From the NCBI GenBank assembly GCA_964521285.1, contig CAZFQS010000010.1, positions 76,741-140,740 on the forward strand: a stretch of 64,000 bases of DNA, written 5' to 3'. Shown one piece after another: positions 8,882 to 17,787 of this stretch; the stretch's first letter is position 1, and the number at the start of each line of letters is the position of its first letter. Source of the stretch: G020354785 sp964521285. GTDB lineage: Bacteria > Bacteroidota > Bacteroidia > Bacteroidales > UBA10428. The notes beneath the pieces are model-generated. The model was not told the origin of the DNA. It did no database searches and saw only the letters and a list, made by a program, of their open reading frames with translations. Both the position numbers and the translations under genes were made by a program.

Positions 8882-9892
8882 CTAATAATTCTTAAATATT
8901 TCTTCAGTACTAATAACAAGGTCTCTCAATATTTTTTCGCCATCGGTATCTTCAATAAGGGCTACCAGAATATACCTTCTTTCAGGCCCCCAAACAAGTA
9001 TTGAATCTGAATGAAAGTTTTTCCATGTACCCGATTTCCTGTAAAGCCGGGCCGCAGGTGCAGTTTGCTCAAGAACACTAACAAATTTATGATGAAGTTC
9101 CGGGTCGGCCATATATTCAAGCATCTGCTTAGACCTTTCGTAATTTATCAGCTTACCGAAAACCATTAAATAATAAAAACGGCATACCTGTGTGACTGTG
9201 GCGCCATGGGTTATACCTCTTAAGGGGTCGGGACGCCTTTCGCCATATTTTGCATATCGCTTGCCTACCCATAAACCACCTCCATAATCTTCATCATAAA
9301 ACTCATATTTCGGGTCGGTTAAAACACTTGATATTTTATCATATCCAAGCATGTCTATTAATTTTGTTGAAGCCATATTGCTTGATTTACTAATCATTTG
9401 TCTTAATTCGCTTTTTATTTCAGATGTTTCAACAAGTTCCCCTTTTTCAATTGCATCCATTGCTGCCAATAATATGGCAATCTTGGGAAGACTGGCAGCA
9501 TACATCATAACATTACCATTTACCCTTGCATATTTTATATTATCCTGCTCACGAAGGTCAACTACTCCAACAGCCATTCTTCTATTGTCTACAAGCCGCT
9601 TCCATTTACTGTTAGCATTAATTTTTTTTACTAACTGTTGCTGTAAATCATCATTAATCAAATTTCGAAGGGGAATAATAGTATCACTTTCAACTCTGAA
9701 GGGAATATCAGGAATACCAGAGACTTTGTAACTATTTATAACTCTCTGCGCTGCCCTCTCACTTGCGAATGTGTATGTTTTAACTATTTCAAAAATGCAG
9801 ATGGATACAATAATCAGCAGAACAAAAATAAGTGTAACACTTATCCTGATTCTTTTGATAAAAACAAATTTCTTATTCAAGTTTAATAACAA
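8882..9892 (-). CDS. Membrane-anchored class A beta-lactamase-fold serine hydrolase
   Basis: The 336-residue protein has an uncleaved-looking anchor at about residues 17-38 after a basic start, placing the domain in the periplasm. Active-site motifs are SLPK (S134-K137), SSN in MISKSSNMASTKLID and KSG in RLYRKSGTWKNF, the same trio as in the 4277-5542 protein. The family includes class A beta-lactamases and peptidoglycan-acting relatives. The usual Glu166-containing omega-loop of true class A enzymes is not obvious, so antibiotic hydrolysis should not be assumed. It is first in a probable two-gene operon with the translocase-HEAT protein. It may act on the same envelope polymer as the paralogue 3.3 kb away. 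Confidence 0.8.
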   Translation of the reverse strand: MLLNLNKKFVFIKRIRISVTLIFVLLIIVSICIFEIVKTYTFASERAAQRVINSYKVSGIPDIPFRVESDTIIPLRNLINDDLQQQLVKKINANSKWKRLVDNRRMAVGVVDLREQDNIKYARVNGNVMMYAASLPKIAILLAAMDAIEKGELVETSEIKSELRQMISKSSNMASTKLIDMLGYDKISSVLTDPKYEFYDEDYGGGLWVGKRYAKYGERRPDPLRGITHGATVTQVCRFYYLMVFGKLINYERSKQMLEYMADPELHHKFVSVLEQTAPAARLYRKSGTWKNFHSDSILVWGPERRYILVALIEDTDGEKILRDLVISTEEIFKNY

Positions 9893-10286
9893 TTAATAAT
9901 AAAATAAATCTATTTAATTACAAGTCTTATATCCTGGTGACAGTTATCCAACAAACGATTATTTTAGACTAAAATTATCATTTATTTTTCAATTTTAAGT
10001 ATTATAAAACTATTTGTAAGACACAAAATCATACTACGCTTTTTGCAACTGATTTAATAATTGAGGCTATAGATTTTTGTTTAGTCACAACTACCCACTC
10101 ATATATAATTTCGTTAGAGGAATGCAAAAATAAAAGGATTTTTATTTCGTCCTGATATATTAAAGGCAGTCCGCTGATCAATATTATAATTACCTGCTGA
10201 CTGCCTTATTACAGCTTTTGATTGAATGTAAATTAATCTGACTGGTTTAATAATATTAAAAATAAATGTTTTGGTAGCTATATCAA
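9893..10286. other. 394-bp intergenic region
   Basis: AT-rich spacer between two same-strand genes. It holds the promoter region of the hydrolase-transporter pair at its left end and a 14-nt imperfect inverted repeat (10163-10207) at its right end. No coding frame, RNA gene or clear promoter was seen. Confidence 0.5.
10163..10207 (-). terminator. Imperfect hairpin downstream of GyrI-like gene
   Basis: Arms AAGGCAGTCCGCTG (10163-10176) and CTGCTGACTGCCTT (10194-10207) pair at 12 of 14 positions around a 17-nt loop. It lies 80 bp beyond the stop of the 10287-10871 gene in its direction of transcription. No U-run follows, so it is a weak terminator candidate or an RNA-end-stabilising hairpin. 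Confidence 0.3.
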
Positions 10287-10871
10287 CTATTCAACAGGAA
10301 AATAAATCTGGGTTTGATATTTATTAGGATCAGGCTCTGCATTGGGATCTGTTAAATAGACTTCCCATACGGCCCCGCTAATTTTCAGGCCCTTTTCATC
10401 AATGTATTTCTGAATAGCTTCATAAACAGGTCCGAGTGATTCATATGGCCCTGTATGCAAAGCCGCCACTACTTTACAGGCAGGTAATTCCACAAATTCA
10501 ATATCTCCTTCACATTCTGCTCCTGTGTCCACAGGGACTCCGGCTTCAAACTCGGTATCCCCCTCAGGATCCCAGCTGTGATATCTGGTAAATGGGGGGC
10601 CTGTCATTTCTATTTCATTATCTAAAATACAGCTCATAAGTTTTGGATAAAGCTCTCCCATTTTTGCGCTGATTTCGTTAGTTGGAGTAGTTACTCTGAT
10701 AATTAAAGCTTTTGTTGCTTCAATCACTTTAATTTCAATGTTGACTTCTGTACATTTTTTTGTTGTGTCGTCTTTAGAGTTCATGTTGGGTTTCTGACAA
10801 TTATTTCCAAAAACCACTGGTTGAATTAAAAATAACGCCAGGGTTGTGGCAAAAATGTTAAATTTTTTCAT
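10287..10871 (-). CDS. Exported GyrI-like / AraC effector-binding-domain protein
   Basis: The 194-residue protein begins with a signal peptide (MKKFNIFATTLALFLIQPVV). From about residue 45 it matches the GyrI-like small-molecule-binding domain: an opening IKVIEATKALIIRV strand, MGELYPKLMSCI helix, PFTRYHSWDPEG, ACKVVAALHTGPYESLGPVY helix-turn and final YQTQIYFPVE. In AraC-type regulators this domain binds effectors in the cytosol; here no DNA-binding domain is present and the protein is exported, so it may be a binding protein or a hydrolase of hydrophobic compounds. The C-rich stretch after the signal peptide is short and of unknown role. It is followed on the same strand, 80 bp away, by a hairpin. 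Confidence 0.78.
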   Translation of the reverse strand: MKKFNIFATTLALFLIQPVVFGNNCQKPNMNSKDDTTKKCTEVNIEIKVIEATKALIIRVTTPTNEISAKMGELYPKLMSCILDNEIEMTGPPFTRYHSWDPEGDTEFEAGVPVDTGAECEGDIEFVELPACKVVAALHTGPYESLGPVYEAIQKYIDEKGLKISGAVWEVYLTDPNAEPDPNKYQTQIYFPVE

Positions 10872-10975
10872 GATGCATTAATATTAAGGTTTAAGTAAAA
10901 ATAATAATTAATTATTTTAAGTAAAGTTAAATAGTTAAATAATTATATAGAACCAGGATTTTTAATCCTGTTAAC

Positions 10976-13216
10976 TTATTTTACATATGAAGGTGGAGGA
11001 ATAGTTTTTCCCCAGTCAGATGGTTCAGTGCCCATTATCAATACTAATTCAGCACCATTAATTATATCTTTATGCTGAAACCATGCCTTATCCCAGAGTT
11101 TGCCGTTTAAACTGGCCGAAAGTACATATTTGTTTTCATTTGAGTTATTAAGGGTTCTGATAACGAATTCTTTCCCTTTGCCTGTGACAATAGTTGTTTT
11201 GGCAAATACCGGACTCCCAATAAAATAAAAGTCCTGGCCAGCCATTGGATAAATACCTATAGCACTCCAAACATACCATGCAGATAGTGAACCTGATATA
11301 TCCTGGCCGGGTATTCCATCAGGCTGCGTATTATAATAGGTATCCAATATCCATCTTACCCTGTCTGCAGTCTTATCTGGTCTTCCTGCATAAATATACA
11401 ACCACGGGATATTACTGTTCACAATATTGCCCGGGTTGAAATGACCTCTGTTAAAAAGCTCATCCAGAAATTCAACAATTGCTTCCTTACCTCCATGAAG
11501 CTCTATTAGCTTTGATATAAGATGGGGTGCTGACATGCTGTAATGCCACATCGAACCATCATACAGGGGGCCAGTTTTTTGTACATAATTATAATCTTCA
11601 TCTGTTGCCCTTTGCCAGTTACCATATTTATCCCTGGCCCAGAAAAACATAGTCTCAGGATTAAATAATTTCAAGGCGTTCAGAGATCTCCCGGAATACA
11701 TTTCATAATCTGCATTTTTACCAAGTTTTTTAGCTGCAAGTGACAGACAGTAGTCATTATACGCATATTCGAGGGTCCGTGAAGAAGCACCGTTTATAAA
11801 TTCTTTATCTGCTACAGAAGTTACAGGCAAATATCCCAGGTTAAGGTATTGTTCCAGAAACTTTCCGTAAAACAGCGGATTTTCTGAAAGAATGTCTGCA
11901 TTTTTTTTCATAGCTATATATGCCAGGTCGTAGTTAAATCCCTTTATGTTTTTCAGGATAGCTTCGGTAATAACTACATCGGCATTTGTGCCTCCCTGGA
12001 TTCTTGCATAATCTCCCGCTATCCAGGTATCGGGCAGCCATCCCCTGTTATTATATATCTTCAGAATATATTCTATCATTTGAGCCTGCCGATCAGGAAG
12101 AATTAACATTAACAGAGGATTTACTGTCCGGTATGTATTCCAGATTGAGTAATAATCCCAATAATCAGGAACACTTGATTCGGGTGATGGATTTTCACCT
12201 GATAAATCACGGGGGGCCAGGAGAGAGTGGTACAGGGCTGTATAAAATATTGTGTTCTGTTCTTTAGTCCCGCCTTCTACAACTATTTTATTGAGATGAT
12301 TTTGCCATATTTTTGATGCCCTGTTTTTGATCTTATTGAAATCCCAGCTGCTAGCTTCATCAAGATTTGCCTGGGCTTTTTCGTTACTTACATATGATAT
12401 TGCTATTTTTAACTTTATTCTTTCTCCCGGATTTATATTAAATGATACATATGCCCCCAAAGACACATTATTATCAGATTGTTCCTGAATTGATTTTTCG
12501 TTATGGCTTATAATTCCGTTATTCCATATCCCATATTCATTAAAAGGCTGATTAAATTCGGCTATAAAATAAATATTATATGGATTTAAACCACCCCGGC
12601 CACCTTCAAACCGACCATATCCCTGAACTTTGTTATCCGGCAGTATAGTAACTTCACACATTTTACATTTACTTGTTCCTTCACTGCTCTCAGGACCTGT
12701 CAAGCTGGCCGAAGGGTCGATGATAAAGTGTACGGGTCCTTTTTCAGAATATGTATATCTGTGAAAGCCTACCTTTTCAAAAGTAGTTACTTCCGCCTTT
12801 ATGTTGCCTTTCGCAAGTGTCGCAGAAAAATACCCTGGTGATGCTTTTTCATTAACCAGCATTGATGTTTTATTTTTTAAATCCAGCTGACCTATCTGCG
12901 TAATTACCAGAATATTGCCGTACCTTGGATTGCCAAAGTCACTGTTAATATGTGTCTGGCTAAAGCCATAAGCTGGCATGTTTGGTCTGTAACCCAGTGG
13001 AGGCTGATCGCATTTAAGACTTTTCAGGTCGCACTCAGGACTAATACATACCATACCAAAAGGAAGAACAGCTCCGGGATAAAGGTTTCCGGGTATGTCT
13101 GTGCCGATAAAAGGGTCAACATAATCAGCCGGATTATCTGAAGAATCCTTTGAAGTGCAGGAATAAAAAAGTATGAATACAACCAGGCAAGATAAAATTC
13201 TAATATGTTTACTCAT
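10976..13216 (-). CDS. GH92-family alpha-mannosidase-like lipoprotein (divergent active site)
   Basis: The 746-residue protein has a lipoprotein signal ending in FILFYSC (Cys20). DYVDPFIGTDIPGNLYPGAV and YGFSQTHINSDFG are hallmark N-terminal GH92 segments, and the C-terminal half has YSIWNTYRTVNPLLMLI, IPWLYIYAGRPDKTADRVR and SLSAWYVWSAIGIYPMAGQD. GH92 enzymes are calcium-dependent exo-alpha-mannosidases. Two usually conserved motifs are changed here: the typical NEPSHH-like segment reads GNIVNSN (about residues 594-600) and the typical GNDDCGQMSAWY reads GQDISGSLSAWY (about 637-648). The altered residues include positions I remember as catalytic, so substrate and even activity are uncertain. 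It probably sits at the outer membrane. Its nearest neighbour on the strand is the DASS transporter 117 bp upstream. Confidence 0.85.
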   Translation of the reverse strand: MSKHIRILSCLVVFILFYSCTSKDSSDNPADYVDPFIGTDIPGNLYPGAVLPFGMVCISPECDLKSLKCDQPPLGYRPNMPAYGFSQTHINSDFGNPRYGNILVITQIGQLDLKNKTSMLVNEKASPGYFSATLAKGNIKAEVTTFEKVGFHRYTYSEKGPVHFIIDPSASLTGPESSEGTSKCKMCEVTILPDNKVQGYGRFEGGRGGLNPYNIYFIAEFNQPFNEYGIWNNGIISHNEKSIQEQSDNNVSLGAYVSFNINPGERIKLKIAISYVSNEKAQANLDEASSWDFNKIKNRASKIWQNHLNKIVVEGGTKEQNTIFYTALYHSLLAPRDLSGENPSPESSVPDYWDYYSIWNTYRTVNPLLMLILPDRQAQMIEYILKIYNNRGWLPDTWIAGDYARIQGGTNADVVITEAILKNIKGFNYDLAYIAMKKNADILSENPLFYGKFLEQYLNLGYLPVTSVADKEFINGASSRTLEYAYNDYCLSLAAKKLGKNADYEMYSGRSLNALKLFNPETMFFWARDKYGNWQRATDEDYNYVQKTGPLYDGSMWHYSMSAPHLISKLIELHGGKEAIVEFLDELFNRGHFNPGNIVNSNIPWLYIYAGRPDKTADRVRWILDTYYNTQPDGIPGQDISGSLSAWYVWSAIGIYPMAGQDFYFIGSPVFAKTTIVTGKGKEFVIRTLNNSNENKYVLSASLNGKLWDKAWFQHKDIINGAELVLIMGTEPSDWGKTIPPPSYVK

Positions 13217-13333
13217 ATGATTATTCTTAATATTCTAAAATTGCATGATCCTTACTCAAGACGCTAATTTAATCAAAAACAGAACCTTTAAATTAAAACA
13301 TTGGCATCAATTAAAGAAAATATTTATAAAGAA

Positions 13334-14863
13334 TTATCGCGTGATTGCCCATCCCGGCAACACAAAAGGCTCTATATTAAAAACAATGCCTATTAATAAA
13401 TATGTAATCAGTGTGACGATTAAAATACCAACAATGTTAATTACAAATCCTGTACGTATCATATTATTTATGCTTACCCTGTTAGTCCCGAATATTATAG
13501 CATTAGGCGGTGTTGCTGTAGGAAGCATAAATGCAAATGATGCAGCCAGTGTAACAGGAACCATAAATACCATGGGATTTATTTTTAAGCCAACGGCCAT
13601 AGAAGCAAAAACCGGCAGAAGCATCTGGGTTGAAGCTGTATTTGAGGTTAATTCAGTAAGGAAAGTCATTAATGCTACTATTACCAGAATGTAAATAAGG
13701 GGATTAATATTTAAACTGCCGGTAAGTTGATTTGCCAGCCATAATGAAAGTCCTGATTTTTCAAACCCCAAAGCAAGAGCAAATCCTCCGCCAAAAAGTA
13801 TAACTATATTCCAGGGAATTTTATTTGCCGTTTCCCAGTCCATTAATCTCTTTGCCCGAGCAGATTTTGCAGGGATTATAAACAATATAACTGCTATAAG
13901 AACAGCAACTGTTCCATCATTAATATATTTTGAATGTTTAAACAGTAATGCCCAGCCTGGAATACTAAAATTGTTAAACTTAAAGCCGGGTCTGGTTATC
14001 CATAGCAGTGCAAGGAGTATAAAAAGTATGAAGACTATTTTTTCTTCGTAAGATGATTTACCAATACCATCATATTGATTTTTTATTGATTCCCTGGAAA
14101 GATTAGTTATTTTAATCTTTTTAACATATGAAAATTTTAATATTAACCAGACAATAATAAACATAATCACTGTAAGGGGGAATGCAAACAAAAGCCATTG
14201 ATTAAACAATATTTCCGGGGCATCAGCATATAAAATATTTAACATTCTAACACATATAAGGTTAGGAGGCGTACCTACAATCGTTGCAATTCCGCCTATT
14301 GAGGCACTATAAGCAATACCCAGTAAAAGTCCGGTTGCATAGCTTGAGAGTTCATTTTTACTCAGACTTTCTTCTATCTTAATAATTATTGAAGTCACTA
14401 TAGGTATCATCATCATTGCTGTGGCTGTATTTGAGATCCACATCGATAATATGGAAGTAGCAAGCATACAGCCAAGCAGTATTCTCCCGGGGCTGATACC
14501 TACCCATAATAATATTTTAAGGGCGATTCGTTTATGCAAATTCCACTTCTCCATGGCCAATGCCATAATAAATCCGCCAATAAAGATGAATATTATATGG
14601 TTAAAATATGCTTTGGATATATCCTTTCCATCCAGTACCCCCAAAAGGGGAAAAAGTATTACCGGTAAAAGGGCAGTAACACTTAGAGGTATTGCTTCAG
14701 TAACCCACCATACGGCCATCAATGCCGCTATTGCGCAAGTTCTTGTAATTTCGGGTTTGCCAGGTTCAAGGTCAGTAAAGAGCAGTATAAATAAAAACAA
14801 GAGGAAGCCAATAATTAATCCTGTGTACTTTTTATTTGAAAAACCAGTAAACCTGCTCTTCAT
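13334..14863 (-). CDS. DASS (SLC13) family sodium:dicarboxylate/sulfate symporter
   Basis: The 509-residue polytopic inner-membrane protein has the two Ser-Asn-Thr signature loops of the DASS family: WISNTATAMMMIP (about residue 140) and LTSNTASTQMLLP in the second half. These hairpins line the sodium and substrate site. The AVWWVTEAIPLSVTALLPV segment near residue 50 is also typical. Likely substrates are C4-dicarboxylates, citrate or sulfate; the sequence does not settle which. Length fits the bacterial family. It is a separate unit between the threonine operon and GH92. Confidence 0.88.
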   Translation of the reverse strand: MKSRFTGFSNKKYTGLIIGFLLFLFILLFTDLEPGKPEITRTCAIAALMAVWWVTEAIPLSVTALLPVILFPLLGVLDGKDISKAYFNHIIFIFIGGFIMALAMEKWNLHKRIALKILLWVGISPGRILLGCMLATSILSMWISNTATAMMMIPIVTSIIIKIEESLSKNELSSYATGLLLGIAYSASIGGIATIVGTPPNLICVRMLNILYADAPEILFNQWLLFAFPLTVIMFIIVWLILKFSYVKKIKITNLSRESIKNQYDGIGKSSYEEKIVFILFILLALLWITRPGFKFNNFSIPGWALLFKHSKYINDGTVAVLIAVILFIIPAKSARAKRLMDWETANKIPWNIVILFGGGFALALGFEKSGLSLWLANQLTGSLNINPLIYILVIVALMTFLTELTSNTASTQMLLPVFASMAVGLKINPMVFMVPVTLAASFAFMLPTATPPNAIIFGTNRVSINNMIRTGFVINIVGILIVTLITYLLIGIVFNIEPFVLPGWAITR

Positions 14864-14986
14864 GTATTACTGAATTTTAATTTGACTGATAATTAGTCGC
14901 CTGTATTTTATGTTTTTGGCGGATAATAATTTAAGTATAGATATTCTTTAATATTTAAATATAATGGTTTATATCTTTAACAGTAA

Positions 14987-15592
14987 TTAATTATTAAAGT
15001 ACTCCAGGAGCAGATCTTTTAATTTTTCATATTCGTATACAACAGGAAATTCAGGGTAATCGTCGATAACATTTTGTGGCGGACGGGCAAGTATAGGCTT
15101 GTCTGCTTCTTTTAGCATAGATATGTCGTTATACGAATCTCCTATTGCAATAACCTCGTAGTTCAGGCTTTTAAGTGCCTGTATTACTTTTCTCTTCTGG
15201 TCTTTTTGTCTGAGCTTATATCCAATAATATTATTATTACTGTCAACTTCCAATGAATTACAAAAAAGAAGCGGCCATCCAAGCTTGTTCATCAGGGGAT
15301 CAGCAAATTCAACAAAAGTGTCGGAGACTATTACAAAGCGAGTCATTTTTTTCAGCCAGTTGATCATCTCCAGAGCCCCGTCAATGGGTTCAATCTTCCC
15401 AATAACGTTTTGAATATCTTTTAGCTTCAATCCATTTTTTTTCAGAACTTTTAGCCTGTGTTTCATCAGCTCATCATAGTTTTTAATATCTCTGGTAGTA
15501 AGTTTAAGCTCATCAATTCCTGTTGTTCTGGCTACATTAATCCATACTTCCGGGACCCAGATTCCTTCCAGGTCTGAACATACTGAGTGCAT
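14987..15592 (-). CDS. thrH: ThrH: phosphoserine phosphatase / phosphoserine:homoserine phosphotransferase
   Basis: The 201-residue HAD-superfamily protein has motif I as SDLEGIWVPE (Asp7 nucleophile, Glu9 in place of the usual second Asp), which is characteristic of ThrH. Motif II is IVSDTFVEF and motif IV is IGDSYNDISML. In Pseudomonas, ThrH transfers the phosphoryl group of phosphoserine to homoserine, or hydrolyses phosphoserine. Here it is last in the thrA-HAD-thrC-thrH series and the operon has no homoserine kinase, so making O-phosphohomoserine for ThrC is the natural role. It starts 77 bp after the thrC stop. Activity on homoserine is inference; phosphoserine phosphatase in serine synthesis is the alternative. 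Confidence 0.85.
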   Translation of the reverse strand: MHSVCSDLEGIWVPEVWINVARTTGIDELKLTTRDIKNYDELMKHRLKVLKKNGLKLKDIQNVIGKIEPIDGALEMINWLKKMTRFVIVSDTFVEFADPLMNKLGWPLLFCNSLEVDSNNNIIGYKLRQKDQKRKVIQALKSLNYEVIAIGDSYNDISMLKEADKPILARPPQNVIDDYPEFPVVYEYEKLKDLLLEYFNN

Positions 15593-15669
15593 AAAATGAT
15601 TTTTAAAATTATTATACTTTTATATTAATTAGTTATCAGATATATTTTCTGTTTTCTTTAATCTGGCTT

Positions 15670-17040
15670 TTAGAAATACTTATCTTTTAAGTATCTCTTA
15701 AACATGCTATAATCATTTTCCAGCACATCATACTGCTCTTCTTTATCTTCCAGACCCTTCAACGCGACAGGTAATTGAGGATCTATATTTAATATCTCTT
15801 TTATCTCCTCAGGAAATTTTGCAGGATGGGCTGTCTCAATGCAAACACTTATCTGATCCGGTGATGCATCATCAATATTGGCTTTAAAGTCTTCTGTTAG
15901 TCCGGCCCAACCCACAGCTCCGTGCGGCTCTATCAGCACCCTGTATTTTTCGTATACTTCTTTTATTGTCTGTTTTGTTCTTATATCATTGATACTGACG
16001 GTAAACATGTCTTTTCTCATCCGGTCAAGATCGGGTTGACTGTGAATAATACCTTTATCATCCATTATACCTTTATACAAAGATACTACCCGTGCCATAT
16101 TGCTGGGATGACCGACATTCATTGCGCTTGAGATACAATTAACAGAGGGTATAATTATCTTATATTTTCCCGTTTTCCAGTAAACCGGCACTTCATCATT
16201 TTCATTTGTTGATACTACAAAACGTTTAACAGGCAGGTCCATATTCATTGCAATAAGTCCTCCCATCAAATTACCGAAATTTCCTGATGGCACCGAAAAT
16301 ATTATTTTTTCATCATAGCCTTTGCAGAGTTTTGCAAATGTATATATATAATACATTGACTGCGGAAGCAGGCGGCCGATGTTTATAGAGTTTGCCGACG
16401 AGAGATTCAAATAGGTAAGTTCTTCATCAGCAAATGCTCTTTTGACTATTGCCTGGCAATCATCAAACTTTCCTTTGAGGGCAATGATTTGAATATTTTT
16501 ATGTAAAGTAGTCATTTGTTTACGTTGCCTGTCTGTCACTTCCTTCTCGGGGAACAATACAACAACCTTTATATTTTCAAGTTCATAAAAAGCATTGGCA
16601 ATTGCACTTCCGGTATCTCCAGAAGTAGCTGTTAATATTAATAAACTCCTGTTTTCTTTCACAAGAAAATATTGCATTAATCTGCCCATCAGGCGTGCCG
16701 CAAAATCTTTGAATGATGCAGTTGGCCCCTGGTCAAGATGCATAATATATTTCCTTTCATAAACCTTTTCCAGGGGAACATCAAAATTGTATGCGTCTTT
16801 TGTTATCGAGTATAAATCTTTATCCGGTATTTCGTTTATCAAGAATTTCCTGCCAATTTCGTAAGCGATTTCGTAATATGGTTTATCAGCATAACTCATT
16901 AGCTCCTGAACGCTTATTTTCGGGATAGGATCAGGCATAAACAAACCTCCATCAGGAGCCAGCCCCTTAAGTAATGCTTCTTTAAAGGTTACTTTTCCTG
17001 CTTTTCTGTTTGTTGAATAGTATAAGATCCTTTCTGTCAT
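15670..17040 (-). CDS. thrC: Threonine synthase
   Basis: The 456-residue fold-type II PLP enzyme converts O-phosphohomoserine to threonine. The PLP lysine is Lys111 in GPTASFKDFAARLMG. The N-terminus MTERILYYSTNRKAGKVTFK, LLILTATSGDTGSAIANAF and FSVPSGNFGNLMGGLIA (PLP-phosphate loop) fit the longer, E. coli-like ThrC class. It lies between a HAD phosphatase gene (65 bp upstream) and thrH (77 bp downstream) in the threonine operon. Confidence 0.96.
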   Translation of the reverse strand: MTERILYYSTNRKAGKVTFKEALLKGLAPDGGLFMPDPIPKISVQELMSYADKPYYEIAYEIGRKFLINEIPDKDLYSITKDAYNFDVPLEKVYERKYIMHLDQGPTASFKDFAARLMGRLMQYFLVKENRSLLILTATSGDTGSAIANAFYELENIKVVVLFPEKEVTDRQRKQMTTLHKNIQIIALKGKFDDCQAIVKRAFADEELTYLNLSSANSINIGRLLPQSMYYIYTFAKLCKGYDEKIIFSVPSGNFGNLMGGLIAMNMDLPVKRFVVSTNENDEVPVYWKTGKYKIIIPSVNCISSAMNVGHPSNMARVVSLYKGIMDDKGIIHSQPDLDRMRKDMFTVSINDIRTKQTIKEVYEKYRVLIEPHGAVGWAGLTEDFKANIDDASPDQISVCIETAHPAKFPEEIKEILNIDPQLPVALKGLEDKEEQYDVLENDYSMFKRYLKDKYF

Positions 17041-17105
17041 ATTATTCGGAGAAAATTATTTTCACAGTTTTTCTATTTCTGAAGGGTAAATTTAAAAATT
17101 ATCAG

Positions 17106-17771
17106 TTAAATCAGATTATTTATATAATTTAAGGTCTCTTCATTAAATTCCTCAAAAGAACTTAATTTAAGATCAACAAAATCAAATTTAGAATTACCAT
17201 AATCTTCTTTTTCAAGTATAGCGACTACTTTCATTCCTGCAGATTTTGCAGATAAAGCACCATAAAATGAATCTTCAAAAGCAAGGCATTTATCCGGACT
17301 TACATTTAATAATTTAGCTGTTGAAATATAAACTGCAGGATGTGGCTTTCCTGATTTCTCAACTTCTGAAGAATGAATGACCGGGAATTCATTATTTAAT
17401 TTAAAAGTGCGAAGCACTGTCTGTATAATTTCCAGAGGTGATGATGAAGCAATTGCGGCAGTAATATTCTTTTTCTTAATAATCTTCAGAACCTTTTCTA
17501 CATCTTTTTTTAACCTGCCTTTTGTTTTAATAAGATTTATGATTTCAGCATATAATTCATCTCTAATTTTTTCCGGTTCTTTATCTTTCCAGGGTTTATA
17601 ATCATACCAGTGTTTTACAGTATCAATACAATCCAACCCTGTAGTCTGCCTGCACATTTCAGTAGTCAGGTTAATTCCAACTGTTTTAAAGATTTTCTTT
17701 TCAGCTTCTTTCCAAAGCGGCTCAGAATCAATCAGTACACCGTCTAAATCAAAGATTGCAGCATTTATCAT
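17106..17771 (-). CDS. HAD-superfamily sugar-phosphatase (HxpB/YniC-like)
   Basis: The 221-residue HAD hydrolase has motif I FDLDGVLIDSEPLW (Asp8 nucleophile, Asp10 acid/base), a helical cap, motif II IASSSPLEII and motif IV AFEDSFYGALSAK. It resembles HxpB/YniC hexitol- and 2-deoxyglucose-6-phosphatases; DVWY-like HWYDYKPW in the cap supports that branch. It lies 16 bp after thrA and 65 bp before thrC, inside the threonine operon. Its position may be fortuitous or it may recycle a phosphorylated by-product. A role as phosphoserine or homoserine-phosphate enzyme cannot be excluded. Confidence 0.82.
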   Translation of the reverse strand: MINAAIFDLDGVLIDSEPLWKEAEKKIFKTVGINLTTEMCRQTTGLDCIDTVKHWYDYKPWKDKEPEKIRDELYAEIINLIKTKGRLKKDVEKVLKIIKKKNITAAIASSSPLEIIQTVLRTFKLNNEFPVIHSSEVEKSGKPHPAVYISTAKLLNVSPDKCLAFEDSFYGALSAKSAGMKVVAILEKEDYGNSKFDFVDLKLSSFEEFNEETLNYINNLI

Positions 17772-17787
17772 GTATTTTAATTATAGG

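Noticed and set aside
9351..9731. 126-codon plus-strand frame within the second serine hydrolase gene
   Set aside because: Lies wholly antisense to a gene with an intact SxxK/SSN/KSG set.
4277..9892. Antibiotic-resistance beta-lactamases
   Set aside because: The SxxK, SDN-like and KSG motifs are shared by many envelope hydrolases, and the class A deacylation loop is not evident; resistance is not supported.
13245..13694. 149-codon plus-strand frame over the DASS gene
   Set aside because: Antisense to membrane-segment codons of a clear transporter gene; composition is that of a complementary-strand shadow with no domain.
14901..14932. CGCC...GGCG pairing after thrH as a terminator
   Set aside because: Only 4-5 base pairs with a long loop and no U-run; too weak to claim.
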